Of a stretch of 64,000 bases of DNA, positions 24,370 to 33,159 are shown in pieces (position 1 is the stretch's first letter; each line of letters opens with the position of its first letter). Source of the stretch: UMGS1279 sp045536815 (GTDB taxonomy: Bacteria > Bacillota > Clostridia > Oscillospirales > Acutalibacteraceae); contig JAZSOH010000004.1 in the NCBI GenBank assembly GCA_045536815.1, forward strand, positions 43,319 through 107,318, in the 5' to 3' direction. Below the pieces are notes generated by a model. The model was not told where the DNA came from, searched no databases, and saw only the letters and a program-made list of their open reading frames with translations. Both the position numbers and the translations under genes were made by a program.

Positions 24370-25701
24370 TTAGTCCTCCACTCTTTCGCCCAAAAGGTCA
24401 TATTCCAAAACGTCGTTCACTAAAACGTTAACAAAGCTTCCAACCGACAAAGGCTTTTCGCTCATAAAGAAAACCTTGCCGTCAATATCGGGTGCGTCGG
24501 CCTCGCTTCTTCCAAAAAAGCATTTTATATACGAATCGTAACCCTCTACCAAAACCTTTAGGGTCTTTCCGATTTTCTCTTCATTTTTCTCTGCGGCAAT
24601 GGTCATTTGGTCGTTCATTATATTTTCGCTTCTATCGTATCTTGTTTGAAGCTCAACCTGATTTTCAAATTCAGCGGCGGGAGTATCCTCCTCGGCTGAA
24701 TAGGCGAAACAACCAAGCCTGTCAAACCTTACATCTCTAACAAATTCACAAAGCTCGGTAAAATCCTCTTCGCTTTCACCGGGGAATCCCGTAATAAGTG
24801 AGGTGCGAAGTGTAATATTCGGAATCTTCTCCCTTATCCTTTTTATAAGCGAAATAAGGTCTTCCTTTTTGCCTTTACGATTCATTTTCTTTAAAATTTT
24901 GTCATTACAGTGCTGAATTGGTATATCAAGGTAGGGCACAAGCTTTTCCTCACTTGAAATTAGGTCCAAAAGCTCGTCAGTAATTTTTTCGGGATAGGTG
25001 TAAAGAGTTCTTATCCACTCTATACCTTCTATCTTACAAAGCTCTCTTAAAAGCTCACAAAGCTTTGGCTCACCATAAATGTCCTTGCCGTAGTTAGTTG
25101 TATCTTGTGCAACAACGACAAGTTCTTTAACACCATTTTCTGCCAAAGTTTTTGCCTCGGCAACACACTGCTCAATAGGAAGACTGCGAAATCTACCCCT
25201 AATATCAGGTATGGCACAGTATGTACACCTATTATCACAACCCTCAGCAACCTTTAAATATGCAGTATAAAAGGGTGTTGTAAGAATTCTTTCCCCGCAA
25301 AGAGGAAGCTTTGCCTTATCCGGATAATTTTGTACCTTTTCGCCCGAAAGAGCCCTTTTAACTGTATCAACAATATCCAAATTTGCGCCTATTCCTAAAA
25401 CGGCATCAACCTCGGGCATTTCGTTTATAATTTGCTCTTTGTACCTTTCGGCAAGGCAACCCGTTACAATAAGAGCCTTTAGGTTGCCATTTTGCTTATA
25501 CCCTGCAACCTCAACAATATTTTCTATTGCTTCGCTTTTTGCCGATTCGATAAAACCGCAGGTGTTAACAATTATAACATCTGCTTTTTCCTCTTCGGCC
25601 GTTATCTCAAAGCCCGCTTCTTTTAAAAGGTATAAAAGCCTTTCGGCATCTACCTGGTTTTTAGGGCAACCAAGCGACACCATACCGATTTTTTGTGCCA
25701 T
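24370..25701 (-). CDS. rimO: Ribosomal protein S12 methylthiotransferase RimO
   Basis: 443 aa. The N-terminal UPF0004 domain (SLGCPKNQVDAERLLY, NTCGFIESAKSEAIE, TGCLAERYK) carries one 4Fe-4S site. The radical SAM core has VAEGCDNRCTYCAIPDIRGR with CxxxCxxC. A C-terminal TRAM domain (about 375-440) binds RNA or S12. LGCPKNQVD and IPDIRGRFRS separate it from MiaB. It methylthiolates Asp88 of S12 in E. coli. It lies in the recA operon, 15 bases after recX. Confidence 0.96.
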   Translation of the reverse strand: MAQKIGMVSLGCPKNQVDAERLLYLLKEAGFEITAEEEKADVIIVNTCGFIESAKSEAIENIVEVAGYKQNGNLKALIVTGCLAERYKEQIINEMPEVDAVLGIGANLDIVDTVKRALSGEKVQNYPDKAKLPLCGERILTTPFYTAYLKVAEGCDNRCTYCAIPDIRGRFRSLPIEQCVAEAKTLAENGVKELVVVAQDTTNYGKDIYGEPKLCELLRELCKIEGIEWIRTLYTYPEKITDELLDLISSEEKLVPYLDIPIQHCNDKILKKMNRKGKKEDLISLIKRIREKIPNITLRTSLITGFPGESEEDFTELCEFVRDVRFDRLGCFAYSAEEDTPAAEFENQVELQTRYDRSENIMNDQMTIAAEKNEEKIGKTLKVLVEGYDSYIKCFFGRSEADAPDIDGKVFFMSEKPLSVGSFVNVLVNDVLEYDLLGERVED

Positions 25702-25716
25702 TTTTTAAAACTTCTC

Positions 25717-26358
25717 CTAATACTCTTTACTGGATATTATACGTATTGCTTCCTTTATATTATCAAAAGAAAACCCACGACGCGCCAAAGCGGCAATAGT
25801 TTTTTGAATAGCCGCCTCGTCGCCCATTTTGTTTTTATACTTTGTGCCCAAAAGGTTTACTATTCTATTTGTATCATGGTCTTTATAGCCTTTTAGCACG
25901 TCTTTAATAAGCTCCATCTCAAGACCTTTTTCAAGCATTTTGCCAACTGCGGCATTAGCCGAAATGTTATGCTCTGAAAGGCTTCTTGAAAGATTTTCTG
26001 CAAAGCGCCTATCGTCAAGATAACCGCGTTTCACCATTTGTTCGGTAGCAAAAGCGCTCGCCTTTTCTGAAAAACCACGTCGAAGCTTATTATATAGGCT
26101 TTTTTCGGAAATATCACTTCGGGATAGATACCAAAGTGCCCTTTGCTTTGCTCTATAGCTTTCAGAAACCAAAACCAGCTCCCTTACATCCTCTAAGGAA
26201 AGTTCGCTACCTTTTTTTATGTTACATCTTTCTAAAATTTCGCGGTCAATCAAAAGCTTATCGCCTTCATATTCCGCGCCTTTAATTTCTTTGGGGGCAG
26301 GCATAAGGGTAAGGGCCGCTAAATGTCGGCGGCGAATACCAATTTCCATAACCTTCAT
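25717..26358 (-). CDS. recX: Regulatory protein RecX
   Basis: 213 aa, all-helical, with the three-helix RecX repeats (ALWYLSRSDISEKSLYNKLRR is the first; YLDDRRFAENLSRSL follows). RecX binds the RecA filament and limits its activity. The first ATG overlaps the recA stop (TAATG), a strong sign of translational coupling; an in-frame ATG three codons on is an alternative. The N-terminal 60 residues are an extension common in Firmicutes RecX. Confidence 0.93.
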   Translation of the reverse strand: MKVMEIGIRRRHLAALTLMPAPKEIKGAEYEGDKLLIDREILERCNIKKGSELSLEDVRELVLVSESYRAKQRALWYLSRSDISEKSLYNKLRRGFSEKASAFATEQMVKRGYLDDRRFAENLSRSLSEHNISANAAVGKMLEKGLEMELIKDVLKGYKDHDTNRIVNLLGTKYKNKMGDEAAIQKTIAALARRGFSFDNIKEAIRIISSKEY

Positions 26359-27494
26359 TAGTCGTCAACCGCCACATCAATACTAATGCGCTTTTTGGGT
26401 GCCTCGGGCTCAGGTATATCTGCGCCTACAGGCATAATAACGGGGTCGTCATCATTTACTTCGGTTTCTTTTACTTCTCCCTGCCTTGCCGCCATAATTT
26501 TACCTATTATTTCGTCTGCAATTTCGCTATTATCAATTAAAAACTGCTTTGCGTTATCTCTACCCTGACCAAGTCTAAGCTCGCCATAATAGAAATATGC
26601 GCCCGAACGTTTAACAATTCCAAGTGTGTCGCCAAGGTCTAAAATTTCGCCCTCTTTAGATATGCCTTTTCCGTACATAATATCGAACTCGGCAGTCTTA
26701 AAGGGAGGGGCAACCTTGTTTTTAACAACCTTTGCTTTGGTTTTAGAGCCTATCATCTCGGTACCATTTTTAATTGTTTCAGCACGGCGGATATCAATTC
26801 TAACACTTGCATAAAACCTAAGTGCGCGTCCCCCCGTTGTTGTTTCGGTAGGGCCGTACATAACACCAATTTTATCACGAAGCTGGTTAATAAAAATAGC
26901 AACACAGTTGTACTTAGAAATTGCACCCGCAAGTTTTCTAAGCGACTGAGACATAAGCCTTGCGTGAACGCCCATATGAGAATCGCCCATCTCTCCCTCA
27001 ATTTCAGCGCGGGGAACAAGAGCTGCAACCGAGTCAACAACAATTATATCGATAGCGCCCGAACGAATAAGCGCTTCGGTAATCTCTAAAGCTTGTTCGC
27101 CGGTATCAGGCTGTGAAACCAAAAGCTGATTTATATCAACGCCAAGAGCCGCCGCATAAACTGGGTCAAGCGCGTGTTCAACGTCAATAAACGCCGCCTG
27201 TCCACCTGCTTTTTGTGCCTCTGCAACAGCGTGAAGTGCAACAGTTGTTTTACCCGAAGATTCAGGTCCAAAAATTTCAACAATTCTTCCCTTTGGAAGA
27301 CCGCCTATTCCAAGCGCCATATCGAGCGATATTGAACCTGTAGAAATATGTTCAACGTTCATAGCAGCGTTTTCGCCAAGGCGCATAACGGCGCCCTTAC
27401 CGAACTGTCTTTCGAGTTGGTCTAAAGCCGTTTTAAGTGCTTTCTCTTTGTCGGTTACCGGTGCGTTTACCGGTGCTTTACTGGTTTTTGCCAT
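26358..27494 (-). CDS. recA: Recombinase RecA
   Basis: 378 aa. It forms the filament for homologous recombination and for LexA cleavage. Walker A is GPESSGKTT, near residue 80. DIIVVDSVAALVPRAEIEGEMGD (Walker B), the L1/L2 loops (FINQLRDKIGVMYGPTETTTGGRALRFYASVR) and the C-terminal acidic tail are present. I take the start as MAKTSK: the frame reaches six codons further up, but the TTGGAAGGA there is the ribosome site. No SOS box was found upstream; recA is instead internal to a long operon, although an unseen internal promoter is likely. Confidence 0.98.
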   Translation of the reverse strand: MAKTSKAPVNAPVTDKEKALKTALDQLERQFGKGAVMRLGENAAMNVEHISTGSISLDMALGIGGLPKGRIVEIFGPESSGKTTVALHAVAEAQKAGGQAAFIDVEHALDPVYAAALGVDINQLLVSQPDTGEQALEITEALIRSGAIDIIVVDSVAALVPRAEIEGEMGDSHMGVHARLMSQSLRKLAGAISKYNCVAIFINQLRDKIGVMYGPTETTTGGRALRFYASVRIDIRRAETIKNGTEMIGSKTKAKVVKNKVAPPFKTAEFDIMYGKGISKEGEILDLGDTLGIVKRSGAYFYYGELRLGQGRDNAKQFLIDNSEIADEIIGKIMAARQGEVKETEVNDDDPVIMPVGADIPEPEAPKKRISIDVAVDD

Positions 27495-27532
27495 AATAAC
27501 CATTCCTTCCAAGATAAAATTATATTAAATAA

Positions 27533-28390
27533 TTACCTACTTATAAAATCACCAAAAACCGCCCTGTCGTTAGAAGCTAAATCTTTAACTACACACACAT
27601 TCCCAAAGCCGTTTTCGGTCAAAATATTTGAAACATCCTTCGCCTGTTTTGCCCCGATTTCAAAAATTATTCTACCTTTTTTATTTAAATATTTCTCTGC
27701 ATTTTGGCAAATATTTCTATAAAAGCTAAGTCCATCCTTGCCACCGTAAAGAGCCATTTTAGGTTCCTTTTTAACCTCTTTTTGAAGACCCTTAATTTCG
27801 TCATAATCAATATATGGTGGGTTGCAAATTAAAAGGTCACATTTCTCTTTAGGGGAAAATCTAAAAATATCTTTTTTTATAGCCAACGGTTTATTCGTAC
27901 CGCCGCAAGTAAGACCGATATTTCTCTTTAAAAACTTAAAAGCTTTTTTACTCTTCTCCACCATTATAACATTTGTTGTGGGAGAATTAACGGACACTGA
28001 AATACCTATTGCGCCACTTCCCGCACAAAAGTCAAAAACTGTTTTTGCGCTGCTACCTTTTAAATAATCTAAAGCGAGGTCAACTATGGTTTCGGTGTCG
28101 GGTCTTGGAATTAAAACCCCTTTTCCTACCTTGAATTTTAGACCATAAAATTCCCACTCGCCAAGTATATACTGAAGAGGCACACCGCGTTTTCTAATTC
28201 TCACAAGCTTCTTTAGGCTTTTGAGCTGATAAGGTGTTAGCAAAGTATCCTTTTGTAAAAGCTGCTTTGTCTTATCGAACCCCGTTACCTTTTCCAGAAG
28301 ATTAGCCGCCTCAAACTGTGCAGAGTCGGTAACTGTTTGCAAACTTTTAGTGGTAAACTCTTTGGCATCCTTAAATGTCAAAACTACCAC
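27533..28390 (-). CDS. prmC: Release factor glutamine methyltransferase PrmC
   Basis: 285 aa. It methylates the GGQ glutamine of RF1 and RF2. The N-terminal helical domain (1-80) is followed by a SAM-dependent fold with VLIPRPDTET, VFDFCAGSGAIGIS (motif I) and CDLLICNPPYIDYDEI (catalytic NPPY). The start is uncertain: GTG at 28390 overlaps the yqhQ stop, while a TTG three codons on has a better-spaced AGG. prfA is not in view. The order yqhQ-prmC is common in Clostridia. Confidence 0.95.
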   Translation of the reverse strand: MVVLTFKDAKEFTTKSLQTVTDSAQFEAANLLEKVTGFDKTKQLLQKDTLLTPYQLKSLKKLVRIRKRGVPLQYILGEWEFYGLKFKVGKGVLIPRPDTETIVDLALDYLKGSSAKTVFDFCAGSGAIGISVSVNSPTTNVIMVEKSKKAFKFLKRNIGLTCGGTNKPLAIKKDIFRFSPKEKCDLLICNPPYIDYDEIKGLQKEVKKEPKMALYGGKDGLSFYRNICQNAEKYLNKKGRIIFEIGAKQAKDVSNILTENGFGNVCVVKDLASNDRAVFGDFISR

Positions 28391-29340
28391 CTGTCCTTTT
28401 CGGTGTCTTCAGGAATTACCGCCTTAAGTGACTCTATTGCAACCTCTAGCATATCATCTTCGGGTTCTTTTGTTGTAAGCCTTTGAACCCACATTCCCGG
28501 TGCAGAAACAATTTTTGTAACCAAGTTATCATGCCTTCCGCAAAAACGAATAAGCTCATATCCCAAACCGCAAATGAAGGGTAGCATTAAAATTTTTACC
28601 AAAACCCAAAGAATTCTAAGCTTTGTAACGTCCGGGAAAACAGTAACTATTAAAAGGTTAAGTAATATACCAACCACAAGCATTAAAATCATAAAAGATG
28701 TGCCGCACCTTGGATGAAACCTTTTCTCGCACCTTACGTTTTCTACTGTTAGCTCTAACCCTTTTTCATAACAAAAAATAGTCTTATGCTCGGCACCGTG
28801 ATACATAAAAACTCTTTTTATATCGTTCATCTGTGAAACAGCGGCAACATATCCCACAAAAATCATTATTTTTACTATACCCTCAAAAATAGGGCGAAAA
28901 GTGTCGCTTATTTTTCCCGAAAACAAAAAGGATAGTCCATCAAACAAAAGCGACGGGATATACATAAACAAAAATACCGAAAGAAGCACACCTAAAACCG
29001 AACCTATAAGCATAACCGCACTAATAAGTACGCTTTCCTTTTTCTCCTGTTTTTCGGTTTTTTCCTTGCCTTCTTCCAAATCGGTCATACCAGATTTGTC
29101 TGCCGAAATCATAAGAGCCTTGTAGCCCTGTATCATAGCTTCAACAAAATTTACTACGCCCCTAACAACAGGCGCACCAAAAAACTTATATTTATCTTTT
29201 AGGTGCTTTTCCTCTACGTTGATAAGCTCAATTTCCTTTTCTTTGTTTCGAACAGCTATAACCGTTTTTTCAGGACCCTTCATCATAATCCCTTCAATTA
29301 AAGCCTGTCCGCCAATCGAAGTTTTTTTGCATTTACTCAT
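28384..29340 (-). CDS. yqhQ: DUF1385 membrane protein YqhQ
   Basis: 318 aa. The signature GGQALIEGIMMKGP opens the protein. Further family marks are FFGAPVVRGVVNFVEAM and YHGAEHKTIFCYEKGLELT, and RCEKRFHPRCGTSFM. Three to four membrane helices lie between residues 100 and 275. The function is unknown, although the AEHK motif suggests metal binding. It overlaps the histidine kinase by eight bases (ATGAGTAA) and prmC by seven, so it is tightly coupled to both. Confidence 0.92.
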   Translation of the reverse strand: MSKCKKTSIGGQALIEGIMMKGPEKTVIAVRNKEKEIELINVEEKHLKDKYKFFGAPVVRGVVNFVEAMIQGYKALMISADKSGMTDLEEGKEKTEKQEKKESVLISAVMLIGSVLGVLLSVFLFMYIPSLLFDGLSFLFSGKISDTFRPIFEGIVKIMIFVGYVAAVSQMNDIKRVFMYHGAEHKTIFCYEKGLELTVENVRCEKRFHPRCGTSFMILMLVVGILLNLLIVTVFPDVTKLRILWVLVKILMLPFICGLGYELIRFCGRHDNLVTKIVSAPGMWVQRLTTKEPEDDMLEVAIESLKAVIPEDTEKDRW

Positions 29341-30898
29341 TTGTTTCTCCCTCCTGCTCTAGCTCCTTTTCAAGAGTAAGCAGGTCAACTGTTTCATTTG
29401 TGTCAACTGTTTCAATAGGCATTGTTTCAGGCGGGAACTCAACCGCTTCGGTAACCTTTTCAGCCGCTTTAATCTCCGACTCGGGAGCAAAGGGCAAAAC
29501 AATTGTTACAGTAGTTCCAACACCTTCCTTGCTTTCAAGGAACAAAAGACCGTTATGCTGTTTAATAATTTCATCTGCAACGGCAAGGCCAATACCCGAA
29601 CCGCGCACAGTGGTATTTGATTTAAAGAATTTCTCTTTAACGTGGTCAATATCCTGTTCGGGAATTCCAACTCCCGCATCAATTACCCTTACGTGAATGC
29701 AGTTGTCCTCCTCAAGCGCTTCAACCAAAACATGACCGCCCGAAACCGAATATTTAACCGCATTATCTACAATATTTATTATAACCTGTTTAAGCCTGTC
29801 GGGGTCGCCCAAAACCAAATGAAGAGTTTCTGGGCAAACAAAATCAAGAGTTATTTCTTGCTTCTTTGCAATTTCAACGTACATATCAACGGCTTGTTTT
29901 AGAACGTCAACTATATTTGTTAACTGCTTATTAACCGAAAGCCTGCCCGACTGCATTCTGGAAAAATCTAAAAGGTCTTCTACAAGACCCGAAAGGCGCG
30001 ATGCCTCGCTTAAAATAACATCAAGTCCTTTTTCTACAAGCTCATCATCCTGCCCAACCGACATTCTCGCCGTTTCGCCCCAACCTCTTATTGCAGTAAG
30101 GGGGGTTCGCAGTTCGTGCGATACCGAAGAAATAAAGTTGTTTTTAAGTGTTTCTGTCTGACTAAGCTCGCTCGCCATATAATTTATGGCATCACAAAGC
30201 TCGCCTATTTCGTCATCCTTTTCATTTACCACAAGACGAGATTTGAAATCGCCCATTGCAATTTTTCGTGCAACGTTTGAAACCTCTACCACGGGTTGCA
30301 CAATAGATTTAATAAAATAAATTCCCGAAAGGGAAGCTAGTAATATAATACCAACACCGATTAATAGGCAAATGGCTATTAAAAAGGTAACGTGCCCTTT
30401 CACACCGCTAAGTGAGATAATCCACCTGATAGCACCGTTAGAACCGTTTCCGTAATCACCAAAAAGGGTTGTTTGCGCCATAATAGGCTCCCCGCGAGAT
30501 GAATCGCCGCTAAAAGAAGCGGTGCCCGATTTTGAAACCTTAGCAAGCGCATAATCCGGCATATCGGTTTTTTCGGGTTCAAAACCGTTAGAAGTAATTA
30601 AAATATTGCCTTGGCTATCGATAATTTGAACCTCAAGCTTATCTTTATGTTCAAAATTCTCGATATACTGCCTTGCAGCTACATTAAAGTTTTCTTTTGG
30701 AACGGTAGCTAAGAGTGAAAAGCCTTGACACAGCTCGTTTGCGCTACTTTTCGCCTTTTGATAGTAATATGTTCTTATAAAAATTCCTAAAAAGATTTCA
30801 ATAGCTAAAACAGCTATAGCGATTACCGAAATAACATTTAAAATCCAACGCCTTGTTATGCCGTGACGCTTAAAATTGAATCCGAACTTCAAACTCAT
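29333..30898 (-). CDS. HAMP-domain sensor histidine kinase
   Basis: 521 aa. A membrane helix (about 22-44), an extracellular sensor domain (45-170), a second helix (about 172-198) and a HAMP domain are followed by the HisKA H-box VSHELRTPLTAIRGW (phosphorylated His). The HATPase has VINIVDNAVKYS (N-box), VIDAGVGIP (G1) and GSGIGLAVADEII (G2). An acidic tail of about 50 residues is extra. The layout is that of PhoR/WalK-type kinases. It lies 29 bases after its response regulator and is coupled to yqhQ. The signal is unknown; the upstream lipoprotein may take part in sensing. Confidence 0.93.
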   Translation of the reverse strand: MSLKFGFNFKRHGITRRWILNVISVIAIAVLAIEIFLGIFIRTYYYQKAKSSANELCQGFSLLATVPKENFNVAARQYIENFEHKDKLEVQIIDSQGNILITSNGFEPEKTDMPDYALAKVSKSGTASFSGDSSRGEPIMAQTTLFGDYGNGSNGAIRWIISLSGVKGHVTFLIAICLLIGVGIILLASLSGIYFIKSIVQPVVEVSNVARKIAMGDFKSRLVVNEKDDEIGELCDAINYMASELSQTETLKNNFISSVSHELRTPLTAIRGWGETARMSVGQDDELVEKGLDVILSEASRLSGLVEDLLDFSRMQSGRLSVNKQLTNIVDVLKQAVDMYVEIAKKQEITLDFVCPETLHLVLGDPDRLKQVIINIVDNAVKYSVSGGHVLVEALEEDNCIHVRVIDAGVGIPEQDIDHVKEKFFKSNTTVRGSGIGLAVADEIIKQHNGLLFLESKEGVGTTVTIVLPFAPESEIKAAEKVTEAVEFPPETMPIETVDTNETVDLLTLEKELEQEGETNE

Positions 30899-30927
30899 AG
30901 CCCCCTTTCCTCAAAATTAACATTTTT

Positions 30928-31635
30928 CTAATTTTGGCTTGTGTTCCACTTATAGCCCATACCCCAAACAGTCATAAGGTATTTGGGATTTGATGGGTCG
31001 TCTTCGATTTTTATTCTAAGTCTTCTGATATTTACATCGACAATTTTTTCTTCACCAAAATATGCTTCGCCCCAAACTCTATTGAGAATATCGGTTCTGT
31101 CAAGAGCAGTGTCGGGATTAGTAAAGAAATACTCAATAATTTGAAATTCTACCTGTGTAAGCTCTATATTATTACCGTTTTTAGAAAGTGTGCGACGCCT
31201 TGTATTTAGCGTAAATTCGCCAAGGGTAATTTCGTCGCCATTTTTTTGATTTGCCTTGCCCTTGCCGATTTCAACACGACGATAAAGAGAATCTACACGT
31301 GCCAACAGTTCAGTAGGGCTAAAAGGCTTGGTAATGTAGTCATCTGCTCCAAGCATAAGGCCGCTTATTTTATCCATTTCTTGTGTTCTTGCGGTAAGCA
31401 TAATTATCCCAAGTGTTTCGCTACGGCGCCTTAGTTCTTTACAAAGGGTTAGACCATCCATTCCGGGCATTGAAATATCTAAAAGAGCAATATCAAAATC
31501 GTCCTGCTCTTCATATATTTGAAGAGCTTCTTCTCCGCTACCTGCTTCAACTGTTTGATATCCAACCCTTTTAAGATTGATAACCTCAAACTCTCTGATA
31601 GCAACCTCATCTTCTACGACAAGTATCTTTTTCAA
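30928..31635 (-). CDS. OmpR/PhoB-family response regulator
   Basis: 235 aa. The receiver domain has VVEDE (acidic pocket), LLDISMPGMDG (phosphorylated Asp) and TKPFSPTELLARV (conserved Lys). A winged-helix Trans_reg_C domain follows (about 135-232, ending YLMTVWGMGYKWN). The start is a TTG giving MKKILVVEDE, with GGAGGA seven bases upstream. The in-frame ATG five codons earlier lies within that ribosome site and would give an atypical N-terminus. It lies between the lipoprotein and kinase genes of one operon. Confidence 0.93.
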   Translation of the reverse strand: MKKILVVEDEVAIREFEVINLKRVGYQTVEAGSGEEALQIYEEQDDFDIALLDISMPGMDGLTLCKELRRRSETLGIIMLTARTQEMDKISGLMLGADDYITKPFSPTELLARVDSLYRRVEIGKGKANQKNGDEITLGEFTLNTRRRTLSKNGNNIELTQVEFQIIEYFFTNPDTALDRTDILNRVWGEAYFGEEKIVDVNIRRLRIKIEDDPSNPKYLMTVWGMGYKWNTSQN

Positions 31636-31651
31636 TATAGTTTCCTCCATA

Positions 31652-32986
31652 TCAGTTTATAATATGAATCATTTTTTTTGCTTGTTTCTCGTTTAGTTTT
31701 TCAGAGCCACTAAATCCACCAAGTGTTGCAATATAAACTAAACTTTCAGTTCTGGCAACCTCAAAATAATTACCAAGACCGTTATTTTCGGTATCCCACT
31801 CGTTTTTGGTAACCGTTCTAACCTTAAGAAGCTCACCTAACTTAATGCTTTTGTCGGTGTCCCAAATGTTTACAGTGTGTGTTCTGTTTTCAACAAATGC
31901 ATCAACCGTTATCTTTCCAAACCAACGAACAGGAATTTCAATATAATATCCGTCGGTATAATTCATTGCGGCATAGGTTGTAGTCTCGAAGGTTTTTCCG
32001 TTAAAGGATGACCACCTAATCATAGTAGCAGGGGTTTCTTCATTTTCCTCTGGATGAAAAACAAGCGACATATCTCCAATAGGTATATCATATTTCTCAT
32101 CATCGTTTATATCTGAGCAAAGCACCGACATATTGCGGTAGGTAGAAAGAGTGTGCTCTTCTTCGTTTTCGAAATTTGCTCTGGTAAGTATATCATTTTT
32201 AAAAAATAAAACCTCAGTCTGCGTTCCTGTTCCTTTGGCTGCATCAAGAAAAATTGCCGTTTCGCCCGACGTAAGCTTTGATACGACGGGAGGATAAAAT
32301 GATGTTACCTGCCCGTCTAAAAGGCAGCTGCCCTTATCAACCGCTTTCTCGCCATCAAAGCCGTACAGTTTCGCACTAGCGGCACCCTCAGACATATTAT
32401 GCGAAAGAACAAAAAGCCCTTTTTCCTCTTTCTCATTAACATCAAAACTGATAAAATTTGAATAGTTTTCTTGTATTATCGGAACTAGCGATAAGCCTTT
32501 AAGAGTATAAACCATAAGGCTTTTTAGTGTACCACTATACACATTCCACCCAACAGCCAGTTCCTTGACACCGTCGCCATTCAAATCAACAATATCAAGT
32601 TTTTCTATACCTATTGCAGAAACTGAAACATCGCTTATGAAAACCCAAACATCGTCAACCTTTTTCATAAGAGCCAAATGCATTGAAGTAAGGTTTTCTT
32701 CATCCATCGTACTATAAAAAGCAAGAGCGAAGTTTTCTTTACCGCTACCCATCAAATCGCACATTACATAAGCAGAACGGTAGTCACCGTCTGTAGGATA
32801 TTTAAGGGTAAACTTGCCCGAAACATTTTCTTCCAAGGTTTCTTTTATATATAGCATTTCTCCGCTGGGCTTTGGCGGTGCCAAAAAATCATCGTTTTCA
32901 AGTTTTTCACCATCAAAGCAACCAACTAAACTAAAAAGCGAAAAAACGCAAAGCATTAAGCAAATTGTTCTTTTTATAATAGACAT
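31652..32986 (-). CDS. Lipoprotein with VCBS/FG-GAP-like repeats
   Basis: 444 aa. The signal peptide ends in a lipobox, SLVGC (Cys near 23), so the protein should be lipid-anchored outside the membrane. LDIVDLNGDGVKELAVGW and CSDINDDEKYDIPIGD are Ca-binding-type Asp-rich loops of FG-GAP/VCBS beta-propeller repeats. No enzymatic motif was found. It is the first gene of the operon with the two-component system, with two bases to the regulator, suggesting a sensory or accessory role for that pair. Its ribosome site is an unbroken run of eight G. Confidence 0.8.
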   Translation of the reverse strand: MSIIKRTICLMLCVFSLFSLVGCFDGEKLENDDFLAPPKPSGEMLYIKETLEENVSGKFTLKYPTDGDYRSAYVMCDLMGSGKENFALAFYSTMDEENLTSMHLALMKKVDDVWVFISDVSVSAIGIEKLDIVDLNGDGVKELAVGWNVYSGTLKSLMVYTLKGLSLVPIIQENYSNFISFDVNEKEEKGLFVLSHNMSEGAASAKLYGFDGEKAVDKGSCLLDGQVTSFYPPVVSKLTSGETAIFLDAAKGTGTQTEVLFFKNDILTRANFENEEEHTLSTYRNMSVLCSDINDDEKYDIPIGDMSLVFHPEENEETPATMIRWSSFNGKTFETTTYAAMNYTDGYYIEIPVRWFGKITVDAFVENRTHTVNIWDTDKSIKLGELLKVRTVTKNEWDTENNGLGNYFEVARTESLVYIATLGGFSGSEKLNEKQAKKMIHIIN

Positions 32987-32992
32987 ACCGCA

Positions 32993-33000
32993 CCCCCCCC
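32993..33000 (-). repeat. G8 homopolymer in the lipoprotein ribosome site
   Basis: Eight consecutive C on the plus strand (G on the coding strand), six bases upstream of the ATG. A change of run length would alter the ribosome-site spacing, a known phase-variation design in other bacteria; not shown here. Confidence 0.7.
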
Positions 33001-33044
33001 TTTTTAAGTAAACACAATTCAGGCATTTTATAATTATTCAATTT

Positions 33045-33053
33045 ATTGTACCA
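33045..33053 (-). promoter_or_regulatory. Extended -10 promoter of the nine-gene operon
   Basis: Minus strand TGGTACAAT (TGN plus -10). The -35 position is T-rich and weak. It lies about 60 bases upstream of the lipoprotein ATG. Confidence 0.5.
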
Positions 33054-33110
33054 TATTTTATCAAAAAAGAAAAGAGGAAATATTAAATTTAATATAATCT
33101 TAAACAAAAA

Positions 33111-33138
33111 AAAGAGTTCAGCGAACGCTGAACTCTTT
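33111..33138 (-). terminator. Terminator of the first glycoside-hydrolase cassette
   Basis: AAAGAGTTCAGCG pairs with CGCTGAACTCTTT around a minimal loop; a T run follows on the minus strand. Confidence 0.88.
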
Positions 33139-33159
33139 TTAAATTAAACTTAAACCGTA

